Below are positions 17,774 through 26,819 of a DNA stretch of 64,000 bases, one piece after another; position 1 is the stretch's first letter; every line of letters starts with the position of its first letter. Source of the DNA: Rhizobium bangladeshense. GTDB lineage: Bacteria > Pseudomonadota > Alphaproteobacteria > Rhizobiales > Rhizobiaceae. The position numbers and the translations under genes were made by a program. The stretch lies in the NCBI RefSeq assembly GCF_001662075.1, contig NZ_LYPL01000011.1, forward strand, positions 62,001-126,000, written 5' to 3'. A model generated the notes under the pieces. It worked only from the letters and a program-made list of their open reading frames with translations. It ran no database searches and was not told the DNA's origin.

Positions 17774-19072
17774 ATGACGAACGTAGTCGTGGTCGGTTCG
17801 CAATGGGGTGACGAAGGCAAAGGCAAGATTGTCGACTGGCTTTCGGAACGCGCGGATATCGTCGTGCGCTATCAGGGCGGACACAATGCCGGCCATACGC
17901 TCGTCATCGACGGCACCAGCTACAAGCTTTCGCTGCTGCCGTCCGGCGTCGTGCGTCCGGGCAAGATGGCGGTTATCGGCAACGGCGTCGTCGTCGACCC
18001 GCATGCGCTGATCGCCGAGATTGGTCGACTGGAGGCCCAGGGTGTGAGCGTGACGCCTGACAATCTGCGCATCGCCGACAACGCGACGCTCATCCTGTCG
18101 CTGCACCGCGAACTCGACGCGATGCGCGAAGATGCGGCCTCCAACAGCGGCACTAAGATCGGAACGACGCGCCGCGGCATTGGCCCGGCCTATGAAGACA
18201 AGGTCGGCCGCCGCGCCATCCGCGTCATGGATCTTGCCGATCTCGACAGCCTTTCCGGCAAGGTCGACCGTATCCTCACGCATCACAACGCACTTCGTCG
18301 CGGCCTCGGCGTTGCCGAAGTCAGCCACGAGGCGATCATGGAGGAGCTCACCTCCATCGCCGACCGTGTGCTGCCGTTCCGCGATACCGTCTGGCTTTTT
18401 CTCGACAAGGAGCGCCGCAAGGGTGCCCGCATCCTCTTCGAAGGCGCGCAGGGCAGCCTGCTCGACATCGATCACGGCACCTATCCTTTTGTGACCTCCT
18501 CGAACACGGTGGCCGGCCAGGCCGCGGCCGGTTCCGGCATGGGGCCGGGCTCGCTCGGCTATATTCTCGGCATCACGAAGGCCTATACGACACGTGTCGG
18601 CGAGGGCCCGTTCCCGACCGAGCTCACCGACGAAATCGGCCAATTCCTCGGCGAAAAGGGGCATGAGTTCGGTACCGTGACCGGGCGCAAGCGCCGCTGC
18701 GGCTGGTTCGACGCTGCGCTGGTGCGCCAGTCGGTCGCCACCAACGGCATCACCGGCATCGCGCTCACCAAGCTCGACGTGCTCGACGGCCTCGAGGAAC
18801 TGAAGATCTGCGTCGGCTATATGCTCGACGGCGAACAGATTGATCATCTTCCCGCAAGCCAGGGAGCGCAAGCTAGAGTCGAACCGATCTATATCACGCT
18901 GGAGGGCTGGAAGGAATCGACCGTCGGCGCCCGCAGTTGGGCAGATCTTCCGGCACAGGCGATCAAATATGTTCGCCAGGTCGAAGAGCTGATCGGGGCG
19001 CCTGTCGCGCTCCTGTCCACCAGCCCGGAGCGGGACGACACGATACTTGTGACCGATCCGTTTGAGGATTAA
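17774..19072 (+). CDS. purA: Adenylosuccinate synthetase
   Basis: A 432-residue cytoplasmic enzyme that joins IMP and aspartate with GTP to make adenylosuccinate, the first committed step to AMP. The start MTNVVVVGSQWGDEGKGKIV contains the GTP-binding loop and catalytic Asp, and GGHNAGHTLV carries the catalytic His. QGSLLDIDHGTYPFVTSSNT, TRVGEGPFPTEL, VTGRKRRCGWFDA and the GTP-base motif TKLDVLDGL follow. Length is typical. The start has an AGGAAGAG site. The next gene starts 61 bases downstream. Confidence 0.98.
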   Translation: MTNVVVVGSQWGDEGKGKIVDWLSERADIVVRYQGGHNAGHTLVIDGTSYKLSLLPSGVVRPGKMAVIGNGVVVDPHALIAEIGRLEAQGVSVTPDNLRIADNATLILSLHRELDAMREDAASNSGTKIGTTRRGIGPAYEDKVGRRAIRVMDLADLDSLSGKVDRILTHHNALRRGLGVAEVSHEAIMEELTSIADRVLPFRDTVWLFLDKERRKGARILFEGAQGSLLDIDHGTYPFVTSSNTVAGQAAAGSGMGPGSLGYILGITKAYTTRVGEGPFPTELTDEIGQFLGEKGHEFGTVTGRKRRCGWFDAALVRQSVATNGITGIALTKLDVLDGLEELKICVGYMLDGEQIDHLPASQGAQARVEPIYITLEGWKESTVGARSWADLPAQAIKYVRQVEELIGAPVALLSTSPERDDTILVTDPFED

Positions 19073-19133
19073 GGTCACCGGTCACTGCGGAGGATAGGTT
19101 CGGGAGAGTACCGGACTTCTTGAGAAAGTACTG

Positions 19134-21650
19134 ATGGCGGATTTTATTGCAGTTATTCGGCGGGCCGTCGACGGCCTGGCCGAAAATACCCCCGAGATGC
19201 GGGTAAAGGTCTACGAACGTGCTCGCGGCGCAGTGCAGCGGCAGCTCGAGAACATGAAGCCGCGTCCGCCGGAAGCCATGCTGCAACGCCAGCTCGAAAA
19301 GCTGGAGGCCGCCATCCGCGAAGTGGAGGGTGAACACTCCGAGGCGCTGTCACTCGATGAGGCGGCTGACGCCGTCGCTGTGCCAGAGCCCGTTGAGGAA
19401 TACGCGGCTCACGGCGAAAGCGAACCGGCGCCTGTGTCAGAGCCGACCGTCGACGAGCCGGCCGAGGAAGCCGATGCAGAGCCGTCGGCGGCAGAGACCG
19501 GCGAGCAAACAGAGCCCGCAGAAGCCGGTGCACACGAGCAAGCTCCGGAAGAAGGGGTGGTCGAGGAGCTGCAGCCCGCGGAAGCCGAGCCTGCGGAACC
19601 TCAGCCTGCAGAGCCCGAGTTCGTCGAAAGACCTGTTTCCACTGAGACGGATGTGCCCGCTCAGTCATACTGGCATCCCTCCCATGAGGAGGAGGCGCCG
19701 GCCGAGGAATGGCATGCCGGCAAAGCGCGTGAGGTCGCTGGCGAAGAGGTGGCTTCTGACCATGACAGCTTCGAACCGCCGCCTGCCGGGCATGGCTACG
19801 AGCAAGCCGACGACGATCGTGCCGATGAACAGCATCCCGCGGAAGCCGAAGAGGTCGCGGCCGAACCGGCAACTGTTGAAAGCCATGAGCCGAAGGCCGA
19901 GGCGGCTTACGAGCCCATCGAATCGTTTCAGCCGGTCACACGCGGCCTAGAGCATGCATCCAATCGGCTGGTCGAGCCGGTTGCCGATTTCGATCGTGCC
20001 CAGGAATTCGTCGAACATAGCCGCGAGGAGCCGCTGCAGGCGGATGCGGCGGCGCATTTCGACCCCGTCTGGACCGAACCCGCTGCCGAAACACTGGCTC
20101 CGGCGCCGAAGGATGCTGAGACCGAATGGGCGGAAGAGGAGCTCCGGCAATATTCGGAAACCGCTCCGGCCGCCGCCGACACTTCGGCGCGCGCCTTCGA
20201 AGAGGTGATATCGAGCCTCGAGAAGATAGCACCCGCGGCCGTCATGCCGGCTGCCAAGGAAAGTTTTTCCTGGGAAACGGCCGCCTTCGACGATCTGCCG
20301 CCGATCGAGGCCGGCAGCAACAAGAAGACACCGGTTTCCTCGCATTTCGACGATGTCGATATCTTTGCTGAAGTGCATGACGGCAAGGCCGCGCCCGCTG
20401 CCGGCGCGCCGAACGAGGGATGGCGCGAAGCCAAGGCACTGCGTGGCTATGACCGGCCCGGCTCGGTCGCCGCCGACGATGACGACGCCAATCCGGCGAT
20501 GGATATCGATCAGATCGTCGCCGCCAAACTGCAGGGCAAGAATTTCCGCATGGAGCCGAAGCGGCGCCGCTTCGGCATCGGCACCGTGATCACCCTGATC
20601 TTCGCGCTTATCCTGATCGGCGGCGTCTATGCCGGCTGGACGAACAGAGAGGCGCTGGTGGCGATGGTCGATGGGCTTGTCAGCTCGGCACCATCGCAGT
20701 CCACCAGGAACGAGGCGGCAACGACGCCGGCGGAACCCGAGACGCCTGCTCAGACGAGCACGCCGACGCCAGCCGAGCCAGCTACCCCGGAAGCGCAGAA
20801 TACGCCGCCGGCACCGGCCGAGCCGAACCAGCAAGTGGCGTCATTGAACAGTGACGGTGCGGCGACCAATTCCAAATTCACCCAGCGACTGCTTTCCGAT
20901 GGAAGCGAAGTCGACAGCGGCCCGGCGGCTGTGCCGGGAACGCCGACCGCCGAGGGGAAATCGGTGGCCGAGCAGAATGTCGCGGCTGCGGATACGCCGG
21001 CTGCTAGCGCCCAAGGTGGTACGGCCCGGCCGGAAACGCTGACGCCGAACGGTCCTGCGGTATCACCGCAGCAGGCCGCCCCGGTTGGGTCGTCGGAAAA
21101 GATGTTCCTCTACGAGGAGCGTATCGGCCAGAGCTCACCGACGGCGATCGAGGGAACGGTCGTCTGGAGTGTACAGCACGAGGCCGGCCAGGGTGGCCGG
21201 CAGGAGGCGACAGTCCAGGGCAATATAACCGTGCCCGAGCGCAATCTCTCGGCGCTCGTCACCTTCAAGCGCAACTCCGATCCGTCGCTGCCGGCAAGCC
21301 ATCTTGTCGAGATCGTCTTCTCCGTGCCGCCCAATTTTGAAGGCGGCAGTATCGACAGCGTCCAGCGCATCTCGATGAAGCGCACGGAACAGGATCGCGG
21401 CGACGCGCTGATTGCGGTTCCCGCCAAGATCACTGACGATTTCCACATGATCGCGCTCAACGATTACCCCGATGCGCGCAAGGCCAATCTCGACCTGATG
21501 TCGACCCGCAACTGGATCGATATCCCGATCACCTACCGCAACGGCCGCCGCGCGCTGCTGACGGTGGACAAGGGCGGCACGGGAGCGGATGCCTTCAATA
21601 CCGCCATCAAGGAATGGACCGCGCTCGGGGATGTCTCGACGAGCCAGTGA
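19134..21650 (+). CDS. Large single-TM protein with acidic repeat region, unknown function
   Basis: An 838-residue protein. Residues 1-62 form a conserved-looking amphipathic block (MADFIAVIRRAVDGLAENTP through MLQRQLEKLEAAI). Residues 65-470 are a low-complexity Glu/Ala/Pro-rich stretch. A single transmembrane helix follows at about 482-502 (GTVITLIFALILIGGVYAGW), preceded by basic KRRR. A second Pro/Ala/Thr-rich linker then leads to a globular C-terminal domain (about 655-838, KMFLYEERIGQSSP to WTALGDVSTSQ). The topology suggests a cytoplasmic N terminus and a periplasmic C-terminal domain. It lies between purA and rpoH; I do not recognise a function. Confidence 0.85.
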   Translation: MADFIAVIRRAVDGLAENTPEMRVKVYERARGAVQRQLENMKPRPPEAMLQRQLEKLEAAIREVEGEHSEALSLDEAADAVAVPEPVEEYAAHGESEPAPVSEPTVDEPAEEADAEPSAAETGEQTEPAEAGAHEQAPEEGVVEELQPAEAEPAEPQPAEPEFVERPVSTETDVPAQSYWHPSHEEEAPAEEWHAGKAREVAGEEVASDHDSFEPPPAGHGYEQADDDRADEQHPAEAEEVAAEPATVESHEPKAEAAYEPIESFQPVTRGLEHASNRLVEPVADFDRAQEFVEHSREEPLQADAAAHFDPVWTEPAAETLAPAPKDAETEWAEEELRQYSETAPAAADTSARAFEEVISSLEKIAPAAVMPAAKESFSWETAAFDDLPPIEAGSNKKTPVSSHFDDVDIFAEVHDGKAAPAAGAPNEGWREAKALRGYDRPGSVAADDDDANPAMDIDQIVAAKLQGKNFRMEPKRRRFGIGTVITLIFALILIGGVYAGWTNREALVAMVDGLVSSAPSQSTRNEAATTPAEPETPAQTSTPTPAEPATPEAQNTPPAPAEPNQQVASLNSDGAATNSKFTQRLLSDGSEVDSGPAAVPGTPTAEGKSVAEQNVAAADTPAASAQGGTARPETLTPNGPAVSPQQAAPVGSSEKMFLYEERIGQSSPTAIEGTVVWSVQHEAGQGGRQEATVQGNITVPERNLSALVTFKRNSDPSLPASHLVEIVFSVPPNFEGGSIDSVQRISMKRTEQDRGDALIAVPAKITDDFHMIALNDYPDARKANLDLMSTRNWIDIPITYRNGRRALLTVDKGGTGADAFNTAIKEWTALGDVSTSQ

Positions 21651-21986
21651 GGTGGTCAAGGGCAAGGGAGTTCCTTGCCCTTCGCTTGCGCTCAGCGCAT
21701 TCACGGCTCTGCCGCTCACGTCCCTCATCCGCCTGCCGGCATCCGACCGAGGTCGAGCCACGGGTCTCGACCCGTCCTTCGGACCCCCGTAAACGGGGCG
21801 AAGGGGATAGCCGCCATCTCCCCGTTCCTCGCTGACCTCTCGCAGGGCATGTCCCCTCTACCCGTTTTTACGGGGACAGAGTTAGGGTGAGGGGCCAATT
21901 ACTATCCAGCCGGTCGCACAACCCAAACGAAAACGCCACCTCCCGCACCGGGGAGGTAGCGTTGCCAATTCCAGACTTCAGCCTTT
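21651..21986. repeat. Intergenic region with palindromic repeats and shared terminator
   Basis: The space between the convergent large-TM gene and rpoH. Short hairpins of a kind common in rhizobial intergenic regions occur here: CCCCGT/ACGGGG near 21784 and CCCGT/ACGGG around a T4 loop near 21859. A longer stem at 21932-21962 (AACGCcACCTCCC with GGGAGGTaGCGTT) lies just beyond the rpoH stop and could terminate from both sides. No gene is supported. Confidence 0.6.
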
Positions 21987-22895
21987 TCAGGCTGTGGCTT
22001 CGACGACGCGGACGGCTTTGGCGCGTTCCAGAGCTTCCTTCCGGACAGCGTCCTGCACCTTCTCGAAGGCGCGAACCTCGATCTGGCGGACCCGTTCGCG
22101 GCTGATGTCGAATTCGGCTGACAGGTCTTCCAGCGTCACCGGCTCCTCGGCAAGGCGGCGGGCCTCGAAGATGCGGCGCTCGCGTTCGTTCAGCACGCTC
22201 ATCGCTTTGCTCAGCATACGTCGGCGGGTTTCGAGCTCGTCCTGCTCGATCAGCACGTCTTCCTGGCTGTCGTGATCGTCTACAAGCCAGTCCTGCCATT
22301 GGCCGCTGTCGCCTTCGGCCGCCTTGATCGGCGCGTTCAGCGAGGCGTCACCGGAGAGACGGCGGTTCATCGAAATGACCTCCTCCTCCGAGACGTTCAG
22401 CTTGGTGGCGATTTCCGATACGTGCTCCGGCTTCAAGTCGCCGTCGTCGATCGCCTGAATGCGGCCCTTCAGCCGGCGCAGGTTGAAGAACAGGCGCTTC
22501 TGGTTTGCGGTCGTGCCCATCTTCACCAGCGACCACGACCGCAGGATATATTCCTGTATCGAGGCCTTGATCCACCACATGGCATAGGTCGCGAGGCGGA
22601 AGCCGCGCTCCGGATCGAATTTCTTGACCGCCTGCATCAGGCCGACATTGCCTTCGGAGACGACCTCGCCGATTGGCAGCCCGTAGCCGCGATAGCCCAT
22701 AGCGATCTTCGCAACGAGGCGCAGATGGCTGGTGACGAGCTTGTGGGCGGCGTCGCGGTCGCCGTGCTCGGCATAACGCTTGGCCAGCATATATTCCTGC
22801 TGCGGTTCGAGCATCGGGAATTTGCGGATCTCGTCGAGATAACGATTGAGGCCGGCTTCGCCGGCGGTAATGGACGGCAAGGTATTTCGGGCCAT
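21987..22895 (-). CDS. rpoH: Heat-shock sigma factor RpoH (sigma-32)
   Basis: A 302-residue sigma-70-family factor directing RNA polymerase to heat-shock promoters. Region 2 reads LVTSHLRLVAKIAMGYRGYG, then EVVSEGNVGLMQAVKKFDPE and ATYAMWWIKASIQEYILRSW. The RpoH box follows (NQKRLFFNLRRLKG). Region 4 holds LSAEFDISRERVRQIEVRAF. The ATG at 22895 has a strong GGAGGG site; in-frame codons upstream to 22985 lack family similarity. Rhizobia usually carry more than one rpoH; the length and NQKR box fit the main RpoH1 type, an inference. Confidence 0.97.
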   Translation of the reverse strand: MARNTLPSITAGEAGLNRYLDEIRKFPMLEPQQEYMLAKRYAEHGDRDAAHKLVTSHLRLVAKIAMGYRGYGLPIGEVVSEGNVGLMQAVKKFDPERGFRLATYAMWWIKASIQEYILRSWSLVKMGTTANQKRLFFNLRRLKGRIQAIDDGDLKPEHVSEIATKLNVSEEEVISMNRRLSGDASLNAPIKAAEGDSGQWQDWLVDDHDSQEDVLIEQDELETRRRMLSKAMSVLNERERRIFEARRLAEEPVTLEDLSAEFDISRERVRQIEVRAFEKVQDAVRKEALERAKAVRVVEATA

Positions 22896-23086
22896 AGTGC
22901 ACCCTCCTAAAGTGAATTCCGGTTCCCGATGAAAACGCGTCCCCGCGTCGAAAAGGCAAACCGGGACGTGCGGCTTTCTACCCAAGCCCGCACTAAGTCT
23001 ATATACAGATAAGTATGGCGAAACGGCGGTTCAAGGCGCCGCTCACGCACGTGTGAGACGGGGGAGGCGGAATTCCGCAGTCCCTT

Positions 23087-24112
23087 CTAACTCCGCAATG
23101 CCTCGACAAGTTCCGCCATATCCTCGGGCAGCGGTACCTCGAAATGCAGGAGTTCGCCGGTGCGCGGATGCTCGAATTGCAGCATGAAGGCATGCAGCGC
23201 CTGGCGGTCGAACCCGTTTACCACCTTGCGGATCTCTTCGGGCAGCAGATTGGCCTTGGTCCTGAAGCCGGCTCCGTAGATCGTGTCGCCGAGCAGCGGG
23301 TGGCCGATATGAGCCATGTGCACACGGATCTGATGGGTGCGGCCGGTTTCGAGGCGGCACTCGACCAGCGAGGCGAGCGCCGTCGCGTCCGGGGTTTCAT
23401 GAAAGCGCTCGATCACCTCGTAATGGGTGATCGCCTCGTCGGCGTCATGGCTGTCGGGGCGCTTGACGGCGCGCCGGGTGCGATCGCCGGTGGCGCGGCC
23501 GAGCGGCGCGTCGACCGTGCCTGTCAGTGACCGGGGCCGCCCCCAGACGATTGCCTGATAGGCCCTCTCGAGCGGCATGGTGCGGCCATGATCGGCAAAC
23601 TGGAGCGAGAGATGGCGATGGGCAATGTCATTCTTGGCGACGACCATGACGCCTGTCGTGTCCTTGTCGAGACGGTGGACGATGCCGGGGCGCCGCACGC
23701 CGCCGATACCGGAGAGCGTATCGCCGCAATGATGGATCAGCGCGTTGACCAGCGTTCCCGTCCAGTTACCGGGGCCGGGGTGGACGACCAGGCCGGCCGG
23801 TTTCGATATGACGACGACGTCATCGTCCTCATAGAGGATATCGAGCGGAATATCCTCGCCCCGGGGCGTCGGGTCTTCCGGCTCGGGCAGCGTGATCTCG
23901 AAACTGTCGCCGACGCGCACCTTGCGCTGCGGATCGGTGACGGGTTGGCCGCGCATCGAAACCTGGCCGTCCTTGATCAGCGCCTTGATGCGGCTGCGGG
24001 AAAAATCCTCGCCGACCTGCGCCGTCAGCCAGGCGTCGAGCCGGCCTTCCGCGGTTTCATCGGCGGTCAGGACTTTTCTAATGCCAACTGCTTGTTTAAA
24101 GGGGTCGCTCAA
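23087..24112 (-). CDS. rluD: RluA/RluD-family 23S rRNA pseudouridine synthase
   Basis: A 341-residue pseudouridine synthase. It has an N-terminal S4 RNA-binding domain (RLDAWLTAQVGEDFSRSRIK). The catalytic domain carries the RluA motif GIVHRLDKDTTGVMVVAKND with the catalytic Asp, plus VVVISKPAGLVVHPGPGN and LETGRTHQIRVHMAHIGHPL. Start choice: TTG at 24112 gives LSDPFKQAVGIRKVL, as homologues begin, and follows GGAGAAG at good spacing; an ATG at 24163 would add an arginine-rich leader. It is divergent from the small membrane protein gene. RluD is the best symbol, but other RluA-group specificities are possible. Confidence 0.9.
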   Translation of the reverse strand: MSDPFKQAVGIRKVLTADETAEGRLDAWLTAQVGEDFSRSRIKALIKDGQVSMRGQPVTDPQRKVRVGDSFEITLPEPEDPTPRGEDIPLDILYEDDDVVVISKPAGLVVHPGPGNWTGTLVNALIHHCGDTLSGIGGVRRPGIVHRLDKDTTGVMVVAKNDIAHRHLSLQFADHGRTMPLERAYQAIVWGRPRSLTGTVDAPLGRATGDRTRRAVKRPDSHDADEAITHYEVIERFHETPDATALASLVECRLETGRTHQIRVHMAHIGHPLLGDTIYGAGFRTKANLLPEEIRKVVNGFDRQALHAFMLQFEHPRTGELLHFEVPLPEDMAELVEALRS

Positions 24113-24153
24113 GACGCTTCTTCTCCGACGTATTTTTAGAACGGGACGCACAG

Positions 24154-24537
24154 ATGACTGCAATCGAGCCAGACGACCAGGAAGAGAAGCCCCTTGATCC
24201 GGCGATGGAAAGTGTCCGGCGCAAGATGGTCCGCCTGCAGATCGTTTCCGGCGCCATCATGTTCGTCAGCCTTATGGCGGTCTTCGGTGCAGTTGTCTAC
24301 AAGACGATGCGCGAGCCGAAGGACACGGCTGCCGCTACCGCCGCCTCTGGTGTGCCCTCGGAGGCGCCGCTCGCGGCGACCGTTTCCCTGCCGCTGGGTT
24401 TCAAGGTGCAGTCGACCTCGTTTTCGGCGGGGCAGATCCTGTTTTACGGCGAGACGGTCGAAGGCCGGAACAAGGCGCTGGTGTTCGACCTTAGGACCGG
24501 TCGTACCGTCGCCGACGTCATCATTACGGGCAATTGA
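24154..24537 (+). CDS. Small single-TM protein of unknown function
   Basis: A 127-residue protein with an acidic N terminus, one transmembrane helix (LQIVSGAIMFVSLMAVFGAV, about residues 28-50) and a periplasmic-facing C-terminal part rich in short strands (SLPLGFKVQSTSFSAGQILF). The N-in topology is predicted from basic residues before the helix. It ends 7 bases before the SpoU methyltransferase start, so the two are probably co-transcribed. No known domain is recognised. Confidence 0.75.
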   Translation: MTAIEPDDQEEKPLDPAMESVRRKMVRLQIVSGAIMFVSLMAVFGAVVYKTMREPKDTAAATAASGVPSEAPLAATVSLPLGFKVQSTSFSAGQILFYGETVEGRNKALVFDLRTGRTVADVIITGN

Positions 24538-24544
24538 GGCCGGC

Positions 24545-25369
24545 ATGGCCGCTCCCCCGATCGACATCGCGAATGCCGACGATCCGCGCGTCGCGGAATT
24601 CCGCGACATCCGCGAGCGCGATCTGACCGGACGGGAAAACCGCTTCATCGCCGAGGGTACCGTCGTGCTTAGAATGCTCGCCGAGGCGCATGCGCAAGGC
24701 CGCGGTTTTCGCGCGGAAAAGATCCTGCTGCTGCGCAATCGCGTCGAGGGCATCCTGCCGATCCTGGACCGGTTTCCCGCCGACGTGCCGGTCTATGTCG
24801 CCGAGGCCGACGCGCTTGCCGGCATTGTCGGTTTCCACCTGCATCGCGGCGTTCTCGCGCTTGGCCGGCGGGAGGAGCGTGACGAGGCAGCGCTTCTGGA
24901 CGCCCTGCCGGAACGGGCGCTGGTCCTCGTCGGCTGCGGCATTTCCAATCACGACAATGCCGGCTCGATGTTCCGCAACGCCGCCGCCTTCCGGGCAGAT
25001 GCCGTGCTGCTCGACGAAACCTCCTGTGATCCTCTTTATCGCAAAGCGCTGCGTGTTTCGGTCGGGTCGGTGCTGAGCGTTCCACACCGGCGGGGCGGCA
25101 AGGCACTGGACCTGCTCCTTGCACTCGCCGAACGGGGTTTTGCCATCTGGACGCTTTCACCGCGTGGGAAAACGGACATTCGCGCCATTCCGGCTGCGGC
25201 ACGCATGGCGCTCGTCGTCGGCACGGAGGGCGAGGGCTTGCCGGCGGCGCTGCTGGCCCGCTTTCAGAGCGCGCGCATCCCGCAATCGGACGAGCTCGAT
25301 AGCCTCAATGCGGCGACGGCAACGGGGATCGCGTTGTTTTCCATGGCCTCGGCCATGGGACGCATCTGA
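24545..25369 (+). CDS. SpoU/TrmH-family RNA 2'-O-methyltransferase
   Basis: A 274-residue SPOUT-class methyltransferase. An N-terminal L30e-like substrate domain (GRENRFIAEGTVVLRMLAEA) is followed by the knotted SPOUT domain. Motif 1 is NHDNAGSMFRNAAAF, motif 2 LVVGTEGEGLP, and motif 3 IPQSDELDSLNAATATGIAL. Members methylate ribose in tRNA or 23S rRNA; which target applies here is not clear. The ATG at 24545 follows GAGG and lies just after the small membrane protein gene. Confidence 0.9.
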   Translation: MAAPPIDIANADDPRVAEFRDIRERDLTGRENRFIAEGTVVLRMLAEAHAQGRGFRAEKILLLRNRVEGILPILDRFPADVPVYVAEADALAGIVGFHLHRGVLALGRREERDEAALLDALPERALVLVGCGISNHDNAGSMFRNAAAFRADAVLLDETSCDPLYRKALRVSVGSVLSVPHRRGGKALDLLLALAERGFAIWTLSPRGKTDIRAIPAAARMALVVGTEGEGLPAALLARFQSARIPQSDELDSLNAATATGIALFSMASAMGRI

Positions 25370-25395
25370 CCCCTAAAGTACGTCGCGATCTTCTC

Positions 25396-25440
25396 GCATG
25401 TCGTTATCGCAAAACCGCTGCACACTTTTGCGCGACATGC
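25396..25440. repeat. Palindromic intergenic repeat element
   Basis: GCATGTCG (25396-25403) pairs with CGACATGC (25433-25440), and an inner CGCAAAA (25408-25414) pairs with TTTTGCG (25426-25432), around CCGCTGCACAC. This interrupted palindrome between convergent genes resembles short repeats scattered through rhizobial genomes. It may also terminate transcription. Confidence 0.65.
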
Positions 25441-25441
25441 T

Positions 25442-26602
25442 TTAACGCACCGGATTGGCGATGATGGCGGCCGCCCTGTCGGCAAGGCTGACGCGGTCGT
25501 TCGGGTTCTTGGTCCCGGCATCCGCCAGCAGCGTGCGGATCGGCGAGGAAGGGCCTTCGTTGAGTGCGGTCAGCGCTACCATGTTGGCGGCGATCGAGGC
25601 GATCTCCTCGCGGATCGCGCCATCACGTCCAGCGACGGACTTTGCCTTCTGCAGGCGCTCGGCAAGGGCGGCGCTGCGCTTGCGGACATCCTCGCCCATC
25701 TCAGCCGTCACCGCGGCTGTATCGAACATGGACGCGGCTGTGTCTTCGGCTGTCAGTTCCGCCGGCAGGTCCGCCGCCAATTTGGCCAGGCCGGCGTCGC
25801 GCAGCACCCGGTTGATCCTGCGGATCTCGGCATTGGCGGCTTTCAACTGCTCCTTCAGCTTGACGATTTCCTGCTGACGGCGGGCGAGCAGGGTTTCTTT
25901 CTCGGCGGCTGATGCGCTCTCACGCGAGGCCCTGTCTTCCAGGCGGATCACCATATGCTGCTGCTGCGTCAGTTTCTGCTCGGCATCCTTGGCTCGCTTC
26001 TGCAGCAGGGTGACGTCCTGGCGCAGCGTGTCGCGTTCGTCGCGCAGCGCGTTGGCGCGAGATTTCAGGCTTTCCGCCTCTGTTTCACGCGCGGCCAGAT
26101 CAATCCTCAGCCCGTCGGTTTGTTCGCTGAGCTTGCTCAGCCGCGTCCGCATCGCCGCCAGTTCGCTCTCCTTGTTGGCAGCGGATTGCTCGGCGATATG
26201 CAGATTGGTCTTCAACTGGCTGATATAGTTCTCGTCCTTGCGCAGGTGCGAGCGCTGCTCGGCCGCCTCGACATGCATCTCGCCGATCTGGGCCTGCAAC
26301 TCACTGACATCGGCGGCAAGCCTGCCGGCATCGACGGCGAGAGCATCGTGCCGCAGCTGAAGCGAGAGGGACTTTTCGCGTTCACGCAGAAGTTCCTGGG
26401 TGGTGCGGGCGTTTTCGGCGGCATAAAGGGCGCGCACCATATCTTTCTGGGCGCGGACCTCTTGCGGGCTCAACGGCATCGTCGCCTTCAGCCGATTTTC
26501 GGTATACCAGACGATGCGGCGGTGTACGGCCGGCGAAATCAGAAAGACGAGGAAGGCCGCAGTCAGGAAGCCCAGTCCGAACAAGAGAGCGTATTCGATC
26601 AC
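25442..26602 (-). CDS. Membrane-anchored coiled-coil protein, unknown function
   Basis: A 386-residue protein. The first 22 residues (IEYALLFGLGFLTAAFLVFL) form an N-terminal membrane anchor and are followed by basic RRIVWYTENRLKA. Residues about 60-265 are nearly continuous coiled coil (ELLREREKSLSLQLRHDALA, KESELAAMRTRLSKLSEQTD, QQEIVKLKEQLKAANAEIRR). The last 110 residues are less regular and end VSLADRAAAIIANPVR. It looks like a single-pass inner-membrane protein with a long cytoplasmic coil, as in scaffold proteins. Function is unknown. Confidence 0.85.
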   Translation of the reverse strand: MIEYALLFGLGFLTAAFLVFLISPAVHRRIVWYTENRLKATMPLSPQEVRAQKDMVRALYAAENARTTQELLREREKSLSLQLRHDALAVDAGRLAADVSELQAQIGEMHVEAAEQRSHLRKDENYISQLKTNLHIAEQSAANKESELAAMRTRLSKLSEQTDGLRIDLAARETEAESLKSRANALRDERDTLRQDVTLLQKRAKDAEQKLTQQQHMVIRLEDRASRESASAAEKETLLARRQQEIVKLKEQLKAANAEIRRINRVLRDAGLAKLAADLPAELTAEDTAASMFDTAAVTAEMGEDVRKRSAALAERLQKAKSVAGRDGAIREEIASIAANMVALTALNEGPSSPIRTLLADAGTKNPNDRVSLADRAAAIIANPVR

Positions 26603-26819
26603 GGCGGGGCCATCGATTCGACGTTGATACTAGAACAGGATTTCAGCCCAGTCGGCCTAAGGTCTGGATCCCGTTCTCCGTTGGCCGGAACTTCACATCC
26701 GAAAACCGATTACGCTTTCGGCGTCCTATTCCGGGTCATCCGTGATGATTAAGCACGCATGGCGCATCGGGGCAAGGCCGCCGATGCGGGTGGCGGCAGT
26801 TTCCAGCGGTCCTGCGGCC

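Noticed and set aside
15800..19078. 1092-codon open frame on the minus strand
   Set aside because: It runs antisense to the GNAT gene and purA. Its only protein-like part, around 16663-17600, is a fragment of the EamA transporter read in an overlapping frame. It is a high-G+C shadow.
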